This document shows, one piece after another, positions 10,074 to 19,008 of a stretch of 35,116 bases of DNA (position 1 is its first letter; each line of letters begins with the position of its first letter). The notes beneath the pieces were generated by a model. That model was given only the letters and a program-made list of their open reading frames with translations, made no database searches and was not told the DNA's origin. Origin of the DNA: Cytobacillus eiseniae (lineage in GTDB: Bacteria > Bacillota > Bacilli > Bacillales > Cytobacillaceae); contig NZ_JAGIKZ010000032.1 of the NCBI RefSeq assembly GCF_017874625.1, forward strand, positions 1-35,116. Reading direction: 5' to 3'. Made by a program: the position numbers and the translations under genes.

Positions 10074-10829
10074 CTACTCTTCTTCTTCATTTACGTAACC
10101 ATCTGATTGATGATATTGAACATCCCCGTACGGTGCTTCGATTCCCTCTTCATCAAGCATGGCTTCATATTCCTCATGCTTTTTCGATGGATAGATCGTT
10201 CTTTCGGTTCCTTCTAGGTTATTGCCAATGAATGTCTCATAATCCTCTGTAAAGCCTTCATCATCATGACCTTCATTATAAAGAGAGTTGTAATCCTCAT
10301 AATCTCCTCGTAAATCAGAAGGGGTTTCAGACGTGCCAAAGCGCGCGACTTCTTGAAAGCTATCCTCATTGTCAATCACCTCTCTAAATTGACGATGTTG
10401 AAAGGTATTGCCATGTGCGGGCTCAAGGACATCCTCTTCTACTGGACGGTCACTAGGAACCTTTTGTTCAGGGCTGTGCTCTTTGCAATAGAGAGTTTGA
10501 GGGAGAACTTCGAGCCGTTCATAAATAATCTCATTCCCACATACTTTGCATTTTCCATAGGTCCCGTCTTCCATTGCCTGTAAAGCTGCATTAATCTTAT
10601 TTACTTCAGAATCATGATGCTCCTCTAAAGCAAAATCCTTCTCTCTTTCATATAACTCTGAGCCCATATCTGCAGGGTGATTATCATATAAGGAAAGCTC
10701 ACCAACTGTTTCTCGTGCATTGACATTTTCTAAGCTTCCTTCTTTTTCATCATGGAGAAGGTTTTCTAATGTTTCTTTTTCCTCTATTAGCTGATCTCTT
10801 AATTGATTCAGTTGTTGTTTCGTTAACAT
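10074..10829 (-). CDS. yteA: YteA-like DksA/TraR-type zinc-finger protein
   Basis: 251 residues, very acidic. An N-terminal helical part (MLTKQQLNQLRDQLIEEKETLENLL) resembles the DksA/TraR coiled coil. A zinc-finger motif CKVCGNEI follows, then YCKEH, so the fourth ligand would be His or a different residue rather than the usual Cys. The C-terminal 130 residues are a low-complexity acidic tail of the kind seen in Bacillus YteA. DksA-family proteins bind the RNA polymerase secondary channel; for YteA homologues the role is not established, and any sporulation link is inference. A TTGACA reading on the minus strand at 10924-10919 is a possible -35, but the -10 is unclear. Confidence 0.85.
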   Translation of the reverse strand: MLTKQQLNQLRDQLIEEKETLENLLHDEKEGSLENVNARETVGELSLYDNHPADMGSELYEREKDFALEEHHDSEVNKINAALQAMEDGTYGKCKVCGNEIIYERLEVLPQTLYCKEHSPEQKVPSDRPVEEDVLEPAHGNTFQHRQFREVIDNEDSFQEVARFGTSETPSDLRGDYEDYNSLYNEGHDDEGFTEDYETFIGNNLEGTERTIYPSKKHEEYEAMLDEEGIEAPYGDVQYHQSDGYVNEEEE

Positions 10830-10929
10830 TCTAATCTCACATCCTCATCAGATTCATCTGAAACTTCCTATGTTGAAATAGGGATATGAATTTAGTATGA
10901 ACGTTATTAGTAAAATCATGTCAAAGAAA

Positions 10930-10957
10930 AAAAGCCTTTGCAATGAGCAAAGACTTT
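10930..10957 (-). terminator. Terminator of menA
   Basis: On the minus strand, GTCTTTGC and GCAAAGGC form an 8-bp stem with one G-U pair and a 5-nt loop, followed by a run of seven T. It begins just after the menA stop. Confidence 0.87.
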
Positions 10958-10964
10958 CTTGAAA

Positions 10965-11894
10965 TTACATAAAGTACCCAATAAAAAGGCCAATTGATAA
11001 TAAAAAGCCAAAAATTGTATTCGTTTGAGCGGTTGCTTTCATCGCAGGCATCATCGTAATAGGAATTGTCTTACCAATAAATCCTTTTGTTGCCTTAATT
11101 GCCTTTGGTGCACTTAGTACGACGATGGCTAACCATGGAGAAATAATGTTCATAAATATTAGAATGAAGACCCAGATATATGAAACAATAAACATGCTTG
11201 CAAGTAAACGGATGGCACTTTGGCGCCCAATTAATATTGCCAATGTTTTCCGTCCAAATTCTTTATCCCCATCTAAATCACGAATATTATTGGAAAGCAT
11301 GATTGCACCAACTAGAATGAAACTTGGAATGGACACGAGAATACTAGTCGTAGAAACCGTTCCTGTTTGAATAAAGTAAGAAATCAAGATGATGATCATT
11401 CCCATGAAAAATCCTGATACGAGTTCTCCAAAAGGTGTATGAGCGATTGGCATAGGACCACCTGTATATAAATAGCCGATTAACATACAGAAAAGCCCAA
11501 CAAGTGCTAGCCACCAGCTGCTGCTCATACAAATGTAAATACCTAGTAATAAGGAAATTCCATAAAGTGAAAGGGCTAAATTCATAATCGTCTTCGGTTT
11601 AATCCCATCTCGAACAATCGCCCCGCCGATTCCAACTGATTCCTCTGTATCTAGTCCTCTTTTGTAATCATAGTATTCATTAAACATATTCGTTGCTGCT
11701 TGGATGAGCAGACTGGCAATAAGCATTGCGAAAAATAATCCAAAGTGAACAGTCGTTACTTGCATAGCTAATGCTGTACCTAGCAGAACAGGTACAAAAG
11801 CGGCTGTTAGCGTATGAGGTCTTGTTAATTGCCACCAAACTCTCCAGTTCCTCGAATTGGAGGGCTGAAGGCTTGTATGCGTCTGTGGTTGCAT
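10965..11894 (-). CDS. menA: 1,4-dihydroxy-2-naphthoate polyprenyltransferase MenA
   Basis: A UbiA-family integral membrane prenyltransferase that joins the polyprenyl chain to DHNA to give demethylmenaquinone. 309 residues with about eight to nine hydrophobic segments. The first Asp-rich motif lies in NMFNEYYDYKRGLDTEES (about residues 69-86) and the second in NNIRDLDGDKEFGRKT (about 202-217). The start has GGGGAGAG 5 nt upstream. It is transcribed away from menFDHBE from its own consensus promoter. Confidence 0.96.
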   Translation of the reverse strand: MQPQTHTSLQPSNSRNWRVWWQLTRPHTLTAAFVPVLLGTALAMQVTTVHFGLFFAMLIASLLIQAATNMFNEYYDYKRGLDTEESVGIGGAIVRDGIKPKTIMNLALSLYGISLLLGIYICMSSSWWLALVGLFCMLIGYLYTGGPMPIAHTPFGELVSGFFMGMIIILISYFIQTGTVSTTSILVSIPSFILVGAIMLSNNIRDLDGDKEFGRKTLAILIGRQSAIRLLASMFIVSYIWVFILIFMNIISPWLAIVVLSAPKAIKATKGFIGKTIPITMMPAMKATAQTNTIFGFLLSIGLFIGYFM

Positions 11895-11941
11895 ATAACT
11901 CTCCCCTTATCTTCTATATATGAAATGAATCAAACTTATAT

Positions 11942-11970
11942 ATTATAACGATAATTACTTGTCCTGTCAA
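11942..11970 (-). promoter_or_regulatory. SigA promoter of menA
   Basis: On the minus strand TTGACA (11970-11965), a 17-bp spacer and TATAAT (11947-11942) match the vegetative consensus perfectly, about 48 nt upstream of the menA start. Confidence 0.9.
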
Positions 11971-12028
11971 AAAGAGCAAATACTCTCAACATCTAGTCTA
12001 TGGAATCGATAGGAGGGTGTCAATGGAA

Positions 12029-12071
12029 GAATGAAACAGTTAATTGTTGATTTTTTTAGGTTGTTTCATTC
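12029..12071. repeat. Inverted repeat upstream of menF
   Basis: Ten perfectly complementary bases, GAATGAAACA (12029-12038) and TGTTTCATTC (12062-12071), enclose a 23-nt loop containing a run of seven T. It lies in the 323-nt menA-menF gap, about 90 nt upstream of the menF promoter. It could be an operator or a remnant hairpin. The rest of the gap (11971-12130) holds nothing else I recognise. Confidence 0.55.
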
Positions 12072-12159
12072 CTTATGTCGAATCGTTAAAAGTAATGGAG
12101 AAATGTGAAAAACAAAGGGAGTGACGCTGATGATTGACATATGAATGAAAAGAAGTGTA

Positions 12160-12168
12160 TGGTACAAT
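12160..12168 (+). promoter_or_regulatory. Probable extended -10 promoter of menFDHB
   Basis: TGGTACAAT is an extended -10 (TGn-TACAAT), 50 nt upstream of the menF start. The only good -35, TTGACA at 12134-12139, is 23 bp away from this -10 or 18 bp from an overlapping TATGGT, so the exact element is uncertain. Confidence 0.55.
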
Positions 12169-12217
12169 TAGCGTAGACGAAGGATAACAGCAATCGGCTG
12201 TTGTTGGAGGGATTTTT

Positions 12218-13621
12218 TTGGTTACGATACAAGGAACGGAGCTAAAAGAAGGAATCCTGAAAGCGATCGAGAGGGCAAAAAATTTATCTAAACCAATTTT
12301 AGTAAGTGAAGTGCAAGAAATTCATCGTATCGACCCTCTTTCATTTTTCGCAGCAGGGAACAAGCTCTATTTAGGAGAACGTTTTTTCTGGAAGGACCCG
12401 TCAAATGAGACATTTATGATCGGTCTTGGAATATGTAAACAAATTCAATCGGATCAGGCAGCTGACCGCTTTTTTCTTGTGGAAAAGGAATGGAAAAGCT
12501 TTATAGAGGATGCGATTATTTATAATCGTTATCAAAAAAATGGAATCGGTCCTGTGATGTTTGGTGGATTTTCATTTGATCCGCTTAAAGCTAAAACAAA
12601 GCTTTGGTCCAAATATTCAAATTCTCTTTTCCATATTCCAAAATTTATGTACAGTGAGCTCAATGGGAAAGCCTATTTAACTACCAATGTGGTTTGTACT
12701 CAACATGATCATGCCTCTTTAGCAGAAATGATTAGTGCAGAAAGAAAAGTATTTATTACAGCTGGAGCAGAACTTAATGAAGAGAAAAATGAGCTGATCA
12801 ATGAGGAAGAGATTCATCCTGAAAAATGGAAAGAAACAGTCACTGCTGTTGTGAATGAACTGAAAGCGGGTTCATTGAAGAAAGTAGTCTTAGCAAGGGA
12901 AACAAGACTTCGTTTCAATCAGACCATTCAAATTGAGCAGGTGCTTAAGCATTTACTTAAAGAACAGCAAGAAAGCTTTATATTTGCGTTTGAATCCAAT
13001 GGGGATTGCTTTATAGGGGCTTCTCCTGAACGGCTTGTAAAGAAAAATGGCACAAGCTTCTTGACAACCTGTCTTGCAGGTTCCAGTGCAAGAGGGAAGA
13101 CAGAAGAGGAAGATCAGCGACTAGGAAATGAACTATTAAATGACCCGAAGAATAGCATTGAGCATCATTATGTCGTTCGAATGATTAAAGAGGCAATGGA
13201 AGCAGTATGTGAAGAAGTGACGCTTCCTAACAAAACCGGGCTGCTAAAAATGAGAGATATTCAGCATCTATATACACCGGTGACTGGCAAAGCAAAAAAA
13301 GATACGTCTCTGCTTTCATTAGTGGACCGTTTGCATCCAACACCTGCATTAGGTGGTTTACCTAAGATGGAAGCTGTTCAAAAAATTAGAGAAGTCGAAG
13401 AATTAGACCGTGGCTTTTATGGAGCGCCAATCGGCTGGATGGACTATGAAGAAAATGGCGAATTCGCCGTATCTATTCGTTCAGGTCTTATTCAAGGAGA
13501 TGAAGCATCTATTTTTGCAGGTTGTGGTGTTGTAGAGGATTCGATCGCTGACAGTGAATACATCGAAACAAAAATTAAATTTCGACCGATGTTAACGGCA
13601 CTAGGAGGAATAATCAAATGA
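12218..13621 (+). CDS. menF: Isochorismate synthase MenF
   Basis: Converts chorismate to isochorismate, the first committed step to menaquinone. 467 residues. The C-terminal chorismate-binding domain shows LAGSSARGKTEEEDQRLGNELLNDPKNSIEHHYVV split over about residues 285-320, HLYTPVTG, HPTPALGGLPK and the GGCGVVEDS-like end AGCGVVEDSIADSEYIET. The start is TTG at 12218 after TTGGAGGG with 7-nt spacing. The stop overlaps menD as ATGA. First gene of the plus-strand men cluster. Paralogous DhbC or PabB are less likely given the neighbours. Confidence 0.96.
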   Translation: MVTIQGTELKEGILKAIERAKNLSKPILVSEVQEIHRIDPLSFFAAGNKLYLGERFFWKDPSNETFMIGLGICKQIQSDQAADRFFLVEKEWKSFIEDAIIYNRYQKNGIGPVMFGGFSFDPLKAKTKLWSKYSNSLFHIPKFMYSELNGKAYLTTNVVCTQHDHASLAEMISAERKVFITAGAELNEEKNELINEEEIHPEKWKETVTAVVNELKAGSLKKVVLARETRLRFNQTIQIEQVLKHLLKEQQESFIFAFESNGDCFIGASPERLVKKNGTSFLTTCLAGSSARGKTEEEDQRLGNELLNDPKNSIEHHYVVRMIKEAMEAVCEEVTLPNKTGLLKMRDIQHLYTPVTGKAKKDTSLLSLVDRLHPTPALGGLPKMEAVQKIREVEELDRGFYGAPIGWMDYEENGEFAVSIRSGLIQGDEASIFAGCGVVEDSIADSEYIETKIKFRPMLTALGGIIK

Positions 13622-15363
13622 ATCATCAAGAGTCTCTAACCTCTTATATTGCTGCGTTTGTTTCTGAATTATATAAAAGTGGGGTAGAGGATGTCGTTGT
13701 CAGCCCAGGCTCAAGGTCTACCCCGATGGCAATGGTGATTCATGAGCATCCTGAACTTCGTGTGCATATTCATGTAGACGAACGTTCGGCTGCCTTTTTT
13801 GCGTTAGGAATAGCAAAAGCTTCGAAAAGGCCAGTCGCCATTCTTTGTACATCAGGCACAGCAGCTGCGAACTACTTTCCTGCTATTGCTGAAGCAAATA
13901 TTTCAAGAGTTCCATTAATTGTCATGACCGCCGATCGTCCGCATGAATTAAGAGATGTTGGTGCTCCACAGGCAATTGATCAAATTCATTTGTATGGAAA
14001 TCATGTGAAATGGTTCGTAGAAATGGCACCACCAGAGAACACAAAGGAAATGATCCGCTATGCAAGAACGGTATGTGCGAGAGCCGCAAGTACAGCATTG
14101 CGTGCACCAGCAGGTCCTGTTCATTTGAACTTTCCATTTAGAGAGCCATTAATTCCCCAATTGGATCGAGATGATTTATTTGAATTAAACGAACGTGCTC
14201 ATGGGTATGTAAAGATTCAATCGGGTGATGTATCTCTAACAAAAGCACAAGCAGAGGAAATGGCAGAAAGCATCACTGCGTATAAACGAGGCATGATTGT
14301 ATGCGGTCCGATTGAAACAGATGGGTTTGCAGAAGCAGTCACTCAATTGGCAAAGAAGCTTAAGCTGCCCATTCTAGCTGACCCGCTTTCCCAGTTAAGA
14401 AGTGGAAAGCATGATGGCACCTTTATTATTGATACATATGATACTTTTTTGAAAAACGAGGCAGCAATGCAGCAGTTGAAGCCAGATCTAATTATTCGTT
14501 TTGGAGCAATGCCTGTTTCTAAGTCATTGACGATTTTCTTAAAAGAGTGTGAGGATGTCCGCCAATTTGTTGTTGATGGTGGCGGTGGCTGGCGAGATCC
14601 TGGTATGATTTCAACAGAAATGATTTATTGCCAAGAAACGAACCTATGTCATTCGATTCTGCCATTTATAGAAGAAAGAACGGATTCTTGTTTTTTTGAT
14701 CAGTGGAAAGATGTGAATCAATTAACTAGGCACCACCTTGCGAAAATAAATGAGACAGATGCGCTAAGTGAAGGGAAGTTATTTTCTCAATTAGCTGAAA
14801 CTCTTCCTAAAGGAGCAACCCTTTTTGTTGGCAATAGTATGCCAATTAGAGATTTAGATACCTTTTTCCATTTTAATGAAAAAGGGATAAAAATCATGGG
14901 AAATCGAGGCGCGAACGGAATTGATGGAGTCGTTTCAACTGCTTTAGGTGCAGCAACGCGTTCACAGCCACTTTATTTAGTTTTAGGCGATTTAACCTTC
15001 TTCCATGATTTAAATGGATTAATTGCTGCGAAGCAATATGATATTCCGATTCATATTATTTTAATTAATAATAATGGCGGGGGAATCTTTTCCTTCCTTC
15101 CACAAGCAAACCACCCAAAGAATTTTGAAAAACTATTTGGTACACCTTTGAATTTGGAATTCGAGCATGTAGTGAAAATGTATGGTGGGGAGTACGAGCT
15201 AATTAAAGATTGGAGACAATTTGCAGACGTACTCACTCATGATTGTAGTGGGTTAAAAGTTACAGAAATTACAACAAATCGGGACAGGAATTTAGCCGAA
15301 CATCGAGAATTATGGGCGTCAGTTTCCCAGGAAATAAGTCGATTATTAGCAGGCGAATGCTGA
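13618..15363 (+). CDS. menD: SEPHCHC synthase MenD
   Basis: A ThDP-dependent enzyme adding the succinyl-semialdehyde unit from 2-oxoglutarate to isochorismate. 581 residues, standard length. The N-terminal PYR domain has SPGSRSTPM and the catalytic Glu in HVDERSAAFFALGIAKAS; the C-terminal PP domain binds ThDP through GDLTFFHDLNGL and NNNGGGIFSFLPQ. ATG overlaps the menF stop by 4 nt, and its own stop overlaps the menH start, so the three genes are translationally coupled. Confidence 0.97.
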   Translation: MNHQESLTSYIAAFVSELYKSGVEDVVVSPGSRSTPMAMVIHEHPELRVHIHVDERSAAFFALGIAKASKRPVAILCTSGTAAANYFPAIAEANISRVPLIVMTADRPHELRDVGAPQAIDQIHLYGNHVKWFVEMAPPENTKEMIRYARTVCARAASTALRAPAGPVHLNFPFREPLIPQLDRDDLFELNERAHGYVKIQSGDVSLTKAQAEEMAESITAYKRGMIVCGPIETDGFAEAVTQLAKKLKLPILADPLSQLRSGKHDGTFIIDTYDTFLKNEAAMQQLKPDLIIRFGAMPVSKSLTIFLKECEDVRQFVVDGGGGWRDPGMISTEMIYCQETNLCHSILPFIEERTDSCFFDQWKDVNQLTRHHLAKINETDALSEGKLFSQLAETLPKGATLFVGNSMPIRDLDTFFHFNEKGIKIMGNRGANGIDGVVSTALGAATRSQPLYLVLGDLTFFHDLNGLIAAKQYDIPIHIILINNNGGGIFSFLPQANHPKNFEKLFGTPLNLEFEHVVKMYGGEYELIKDWRQFADVLTHDCSGLKVTEITTNRDRNLAEHRELWASVSQEISRLLAGEC

Positions 15364-16193
15364 TGAAATATCGTGTCGATGGGATAAACTATTATGTGGA
15401 TTCTTGGGGGAATAAGGAAGCATTTCCTTTCTTGCTTCTCCATGGCTTTACTGGAAGTGCCACATCCTGGAGAAAGCTCAAACCAGACTGGGAACAAACG
15501 TTAAATGTATTTGCACTAGATATTATTGGGCATGGACAATCTGATTCCCCTATTGGTGTAGGGAGATACGAGATAGAGGCTGCAGCAAATGATATTGCCG
15601 AGCTGATGGACCAAATAGGGATTGAGCAAATCGATCTCCTAGGGTATTCCATGGGTGGCAGGCTCGCACTTACATTTGCAATTAAGTTCCCCAAAAAGGT
15701 GAGAAAGCTTATTTTAGAAAGTTCTTCACCAGGCCTCAGGACTGCTGAGGAACAAGAAATAAGAAGATTACAGGATTTGAAGCTAGCGACAACAATTAAA
15801 GATCATGGACTCGCTCATTTTGTTGATTATTGGGAGAACATCCCTCTATTTCAAAGTCAAAAAAGACTGCCAGTGGCTATTCGAGAAGAAATTAGAAATG
15901 AACGAATGAAAAACTCACAAGATGGCTTATTTTATAGCCTAAAAGGGATGGGCACAGGTGCTCAGCCTTCTTGGTGGGATGAGTTAGATGCATTGAATAC
16001 GCCTACACTTCTTATAACAGGAAGCTTAGACAAGAAGTTTTGTACGATAGCAGAACAAATGCAAGAATCAATAAAATTCTCATCAGTGAAAACGGTTTTC
16101 GATTGTGGACATGCAATACATGTGGAGAAACCGAAAATATTTGGTACAATAGTAAATGAATTCTTGTCGAATGAAAAAAGGAAAACCTTTTAA
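15363..16193 (+). CDS. menH: SHCHC synthase MenH (alpha/beta hydrolase)
   Basis: Eliminates pyruvate from SEPHCHC to give SHCHC. 276 residues from the chosen ATG at 15363, which overlaps the menD stop as TGATG and lies 7 nt after AGGCG; an ATG six bases earlier is too close to it. Alpha/beta-hydrolase marks: oxyanion segment [13 protein letters not shown], nucleophile elbow [12 protein letters not shown] and the catalytic His in [10 protein letters not shown]. Its place between menD and menB is the usual one in Bacillus (formerly ytxM). Confidence 0.93.
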   Translation: MKYRVDGINYYVDSWGNKEAFPFLLLHGFTGSATSWRKLKPDWEQTLNVFALDIIGHGQSDSPIGVGRYEIEAAANDIAELMDQIGIEQIDLLGYSMGGRLALTFAIKFPKKVRKLILESSSPGLRTAEEQEIRRLQDLKLATTIKDHGLAHFVDYWENIPLFQSQKRLPVAIREEIRNERMKNSQDGLFYSLKGMGTGAQPSWWDELDALNTPTLLITGSLDKKFCTIAEQMQESIKFSSVKTVFDCGHAIHVEKPKIFGTIVNEFLSNEKRKTF

Positions 16194-16227
16194 CATGCGA
16201 GAATACATCCAAAAGGAGGATTTTGTA

Positions 16228-17049
16228 ATGTCAGCAGTAGAATGGATTGCCGGAAAACAGTATCAAGAAATTATGTATGAAACATACAATGGAATTGCAA
16301 AGATTACAATTAATCGCCCTGAAAAGCATAATGCGTTTACACCAAGAACGGTGATGGAATTAATAGATGCATTTGCTTTTGCACGAGATGATTCAAATGT
16401 TGGTGTCATTATTTTAACAGGTGCTGGAGACAAAGCATTCTGTTCAGGTGGAGACCAATCTGTTCGTGGACATGGTGGATATGTGGGAGACGATCAAATC
16501 CCACGTTTAAATGTTCTTGATTTACAACGCTTAATTCGTGTGATTCCGAAACCAGTTATCGCAATGGTAAAGGGATATGCAATTGGCGGAGGACATGTAT
16601 TACATATCGTTTGTGATTTAACAATTGCTGCAGATAATGCTGTATTTGGTCAAACTGGCCCGAAAGTCGGCAGCTTTGATGCGGGTTATGGCTCAGGCTA
16701 TTTAGCAAGAATTGTCGGACATAAAAAAGCACGTGAAATTTGGTACTTATGCCGTCAATACAATGCACAAGAAGCATTGGATATGGGATTAGTGAATACG
16801 GTTGTTCCTCTTGCTGATGTAGAAGCAGAAACAATCAAATGGTGTGAAGAAATGCTTGAAAAGAGTCCAACAGCTCTTCGCTTCTTGAAAGCAGCATTTA
16901 ATGCAGATACAGATGGACTTGCAGGAATCCAGCAATTTGCAGGAGACGCTACATTGCTTTACTATACAACAGAGGAAGCAAAAGAAGGCCGCGATGCGTT
17001 TAAAGAAAAGCGCAAGCCAGATTTTGGTCAATTCCCACGTTTTCCTTAA
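16228..17049 (+). CDS. menB: 1,4-dihydroxy-2-naphthoyl-CoA synthase MenB
   Basis: A crotonase-fold enzyme closing the naphthoquinone ring from OSB-CoA. 273 residues. Motifs: [35 protein letters not shown], the oxyanion region [15 protein letters not shown], and [21 protein letters not shown]. The C-terminus FGQFPRFP is typical. The ATG at 16228 follows AAAGGAGG (16212-16219) with 8-nt spacing; an earlier in-frame start inside menH is rejected. A terminator follows, so menE may be expressed partly apart from the upstream genes. Confidence 0.97.
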   Translation: MSAVEWIAGKQYQEIMYETYNGIAKITINRPEKHNAFTPRTVMELIDAFAFARDDSNVGVIILTGAGDKAFCSGGDQSVRGHGGYVGDDQIPRLNVLDLQRLIRVIPKPVIAMVKGYAIGGGHVLHIVCDLTIAADNAVFGQTGPKVGSFDAGYGSGYLARIVGHKKAREIWYLCRQYNAQEALDMGLVNTVVPLADVEAETIKWCEEMLEKSPTALRFLKAAFNADTDGLAGIQQFAGDATLLYYTTEEAKEGRDAFKEKRKPDFGQFPRFP

Positions 17050-17061
17050 ATCGATTGAACA

Positions 17062-17092
17062 GCTTGATGGGTATCTTCCATCAGGCTTTTTT
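17062..17092 (+). terminator. Terminator between menB and menE
   Basis: GCTTGATGG and CCATCAGGC form a 9-bp stem with one G-U pair and a 7-nt loop, followed by six T. It lies 12 nt past the menB stop and 99 nt before menE, inside the men cluster. Confidence 0.85.
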
Positions 17093-17190
17093 ATTAAGTA
17101 CAATGAGTTTGGCAGATCTATTATCTATATCGGCTGATATCTACTATGAATGCTGGCGTTAAATTATTTGGAAATTGTGAGGAACATTAA

Positions 17191-18666
17191 ATGACAAATC
17201 AATTCATACCTAATTTTATAAAAAAGCGTGCTTCTTTAACGCCAAATAGAGAGGCGATTGAATTTAAGGGGAAAACTTACACATTTTCTAAGCTATATGA
17301 CAAATCCTATCAAATTGCTGGTCAATTATCTGCACTTGGTTTGAAAAAGGGTCAGTATGTTGGGGTACTGCTTAATAATCATGCGGATACAGCATTGATC
17401 TATGTAGCTTTCCAGCTGATTGGTTTGCGGGCGGTTATATTAAATAATCGATTAACATCAGCAGAGCTTGCCTGGCAATTGAAAGATTCTAAAGCGCAAT
17501 TCGTCGTGACTGAGGAGGAATTCTCTGCAAAATGGCACTCCATACAAGAATCTCTTCCAAATTTAAAGGGAATTGTAAAAGAAGAATTAGTTGGGTCCGC
17601 ATTTATTGCCCCAATTGTTGTTGATGAAGTAAATCTTGAGGATGTATGTACAGTGATGTATACGTCTGGGACGACAGGACACCCAAAAGGTGTTCTCCAA
17701 ACTTATGGGAATCATTGGTGGAGTGCAGTTGGCTCTGCTCTAAATCTCGGACTTTCTGAGAAGGACTGCTGGCTTTGTGCGGTTCCGATGTTTCATATTA
17801 GCGGCTATTCAATTTTAATGAGAAGCCTGATTTATGGAATGAAGATTGTCATCCTTGACTCCTTTGATGAAAAAAATACGATCCAAAGGATTCACTCTGA
17901 AAAAGTTACGATCATGTCTGTCGTTGCGACGATGCTTCAGCGCATTGTTTCAGAATTAAAAGATGAGAGGTTGCCAGTTGATTTTCGCTGTATGCTGCTA
18001 GGCGGTGGGCCCGCACCTAAGACATTACTTGAACAATGCCTTACAAAGCAAATTCCTGTTTTTCAAACGTATGGAATGACAGAAACAGCTTCACAAATTG
18101 TGACACTAGCCCCTGAGGATAGCTTAAAGAAGCTAGGATCAGCAGGAAAGCCACTATTCCCTTCTGCACTTAAAATAATCAATGTGAATGGCAGAGAAGC
18201 AGAAGCCAATGAGGCTGGAGAGATTTTCGTAAAGGGGCCCAATGTAACTAGTGGTTATCTTAATCGAAAAGAGGAAACGGAAAAACAATTTGCTGGTCAA
18301 TGGTTTTCAACAGGGGATATAGGCTATGTTGATGAAGAAGGTTTTCTGTATGTACTTGATCGGCGTTCAGATTTAATCATTTCTGGCGGGGAGAATATTT
18401 ATCCTGCTGAAATCGAGGGTGTACTTGTTTCCCATCCTGCTATCACAGATGCAGGTGTGATTGGAATGAAGGATGAACAATGGGGAGAAGTGCCTGTTGC
18501 ATTTGTCGTGACGAAAGATAACAATATCCAGGAAGAACTAATCCATTATTGTCAGCAACATTTAGCGAAATATAAAGTGCCAAAGCAAATTTCTTTTCTC
18601 GACGTTATGCCAAGAAATGCAGCAAAGAAAATCATGCGTAAAGAGCTGCGTAAATTGCTTGATTGA
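17191..18666 (+). CDS. menE: 2-succinylbenzoate-CoA ligase MenE
   Basis: Activates o-succinylbenzoate with ATP and CoA to OSB-CoA for MenB. 491 residues, ANL superfamily. The P-loop motif YTSGTTGHPKGV lies around residues 157-168, then QTYGMTE, FSTGDIGYVDEEGFLYVLDRRSDLIISGGENIYPAEIE, and the C-terminal lysine in PRNAAKKIMRKEL. The start ATG has GTGAGG about 8 nt upstream. Since a terminator lies upstream, a separate promoter or readthrough is needed; I see only a weak TTGGCA at 17109. menC, which follows menE in B. subtilis, is not here. Confidence 0.96.
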   Translation: MTNQFIPNFIKKRASLTPNREAIEFKGKTYTFSKLYDKSYQIAGQLSALGLKKGQYVGVLLNNHADTALIYVAFQLIGLRAVILNNRLTSAELAWQLKDSKAQFVVTEEEFSAKWHSIQESLPNLKGIVKEELVGSAFIAPIVVDEVNLEDVCTVMYTSGTTGHPKGVLQTYGNHWWSAVGSALNLGLSEKDCWLCAVPMFHISGYSILMRSLIYGMKIVILDSFDEKNTIQRIHSEKVTIMSVVATMLQRIVSELKDERLPVDFRCMLLGGGPAPKTLLEQCLTKQIPVFQTYGMTETASQIVTLAPEDSLKKLGSAGKPLFPSALKIINVNGREAEANEAGEIFVKGPNVTSGYLNRKEETEKQFAGQWFSTGDIGYVDEEGFLYVLDRRSDLIISGGENIYPAEIEGVLVSHPAITDAGVIGMKDEQWGEVPVAFVVTKDNNIQEELIHYCQQHLAKYKVPKQISFLDVMPRNAAKKIMRKELRKLLD

Positions 18667-18675
18667 GGGGAAAAT

Positions 18676-18699
18676 CATCAGAGGGAAATCCCTCTGATG
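18676..18699. terminator. Hairpin between convergent menE and the DUF1540 gene
   Basis: CATCAGAGGGA and TCCCTCTGATG are perfectly complementary around a very short loop. It sits 10 nt past the menE stop and just past the DUF1540 stop. The T-run is poor on both strands (ATTTTC on the minus side), so termination is likely but not certain. Confidence 0.6.
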
Positions 18700-18705
18700 A
18701 GATCA

Positions 18706-18864
18706 TTATGAATACTCCGGTTCAAATGTTTTGCAATCTGTTTCCTTGCTATTATTTGCCGTATCCCCTTTATGGCTGACAACATAAATTTGTTCAGCTC
18801 CACATTTATTTCCACGTTCCCAGTACGTACAATTATTTACTTCACACAAGACATCTTTGGCCAT
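18706..18864 (-). CDS. DUF1540 small Cys-rich protein
   Basis: 52 residues, overlooked if only longer frames are considered. The DUF1540 pattern is clear: CEVNNCTYWERGNKCGAEQI, then the C-terminal ETDCKTFEP. Four Cys (residues 7, 12, 21, 44) suggest metal binding, though no function is established for the family. The ATG is preceded by GAGGAG about 9 nt upstream. A TATAAT-like -10 lies about 50 nt upstream on the minus strand without a good -35. It occupies the place where menC would be expected after menE. Confidence 0.9.
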   Translation of the reverse strand: MAKDVLCEVNNCTYWERGNKCGAEQIYVVSHKGDTANNSKETDCKTFEPEYS

Positions 18865-18981
18865 TACGCTTCACTCCTCTGGATATCTTCGGTGGGGTTT
18901 GCCACCTATTATATTTTGTGGAGGTTAGGAAGTTCTGATTCCTTCCAATTGAAGGACTAACTGCTGCACTTATTGTAATAA

Positions 18982-19008
18982 AGAAAAAACCTACCAAAAT
19001 TGGAGGTT
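18982..19008 (-). terminator. Terminator of the znuA-like gene
   Basis: On the minus strand, AAACCTCCAA and TTGGTAGGTTT pair with a one-base bulge and run straight into six T. The stem starts at the last base pairs of the stop codon. Confidence 0.8.
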
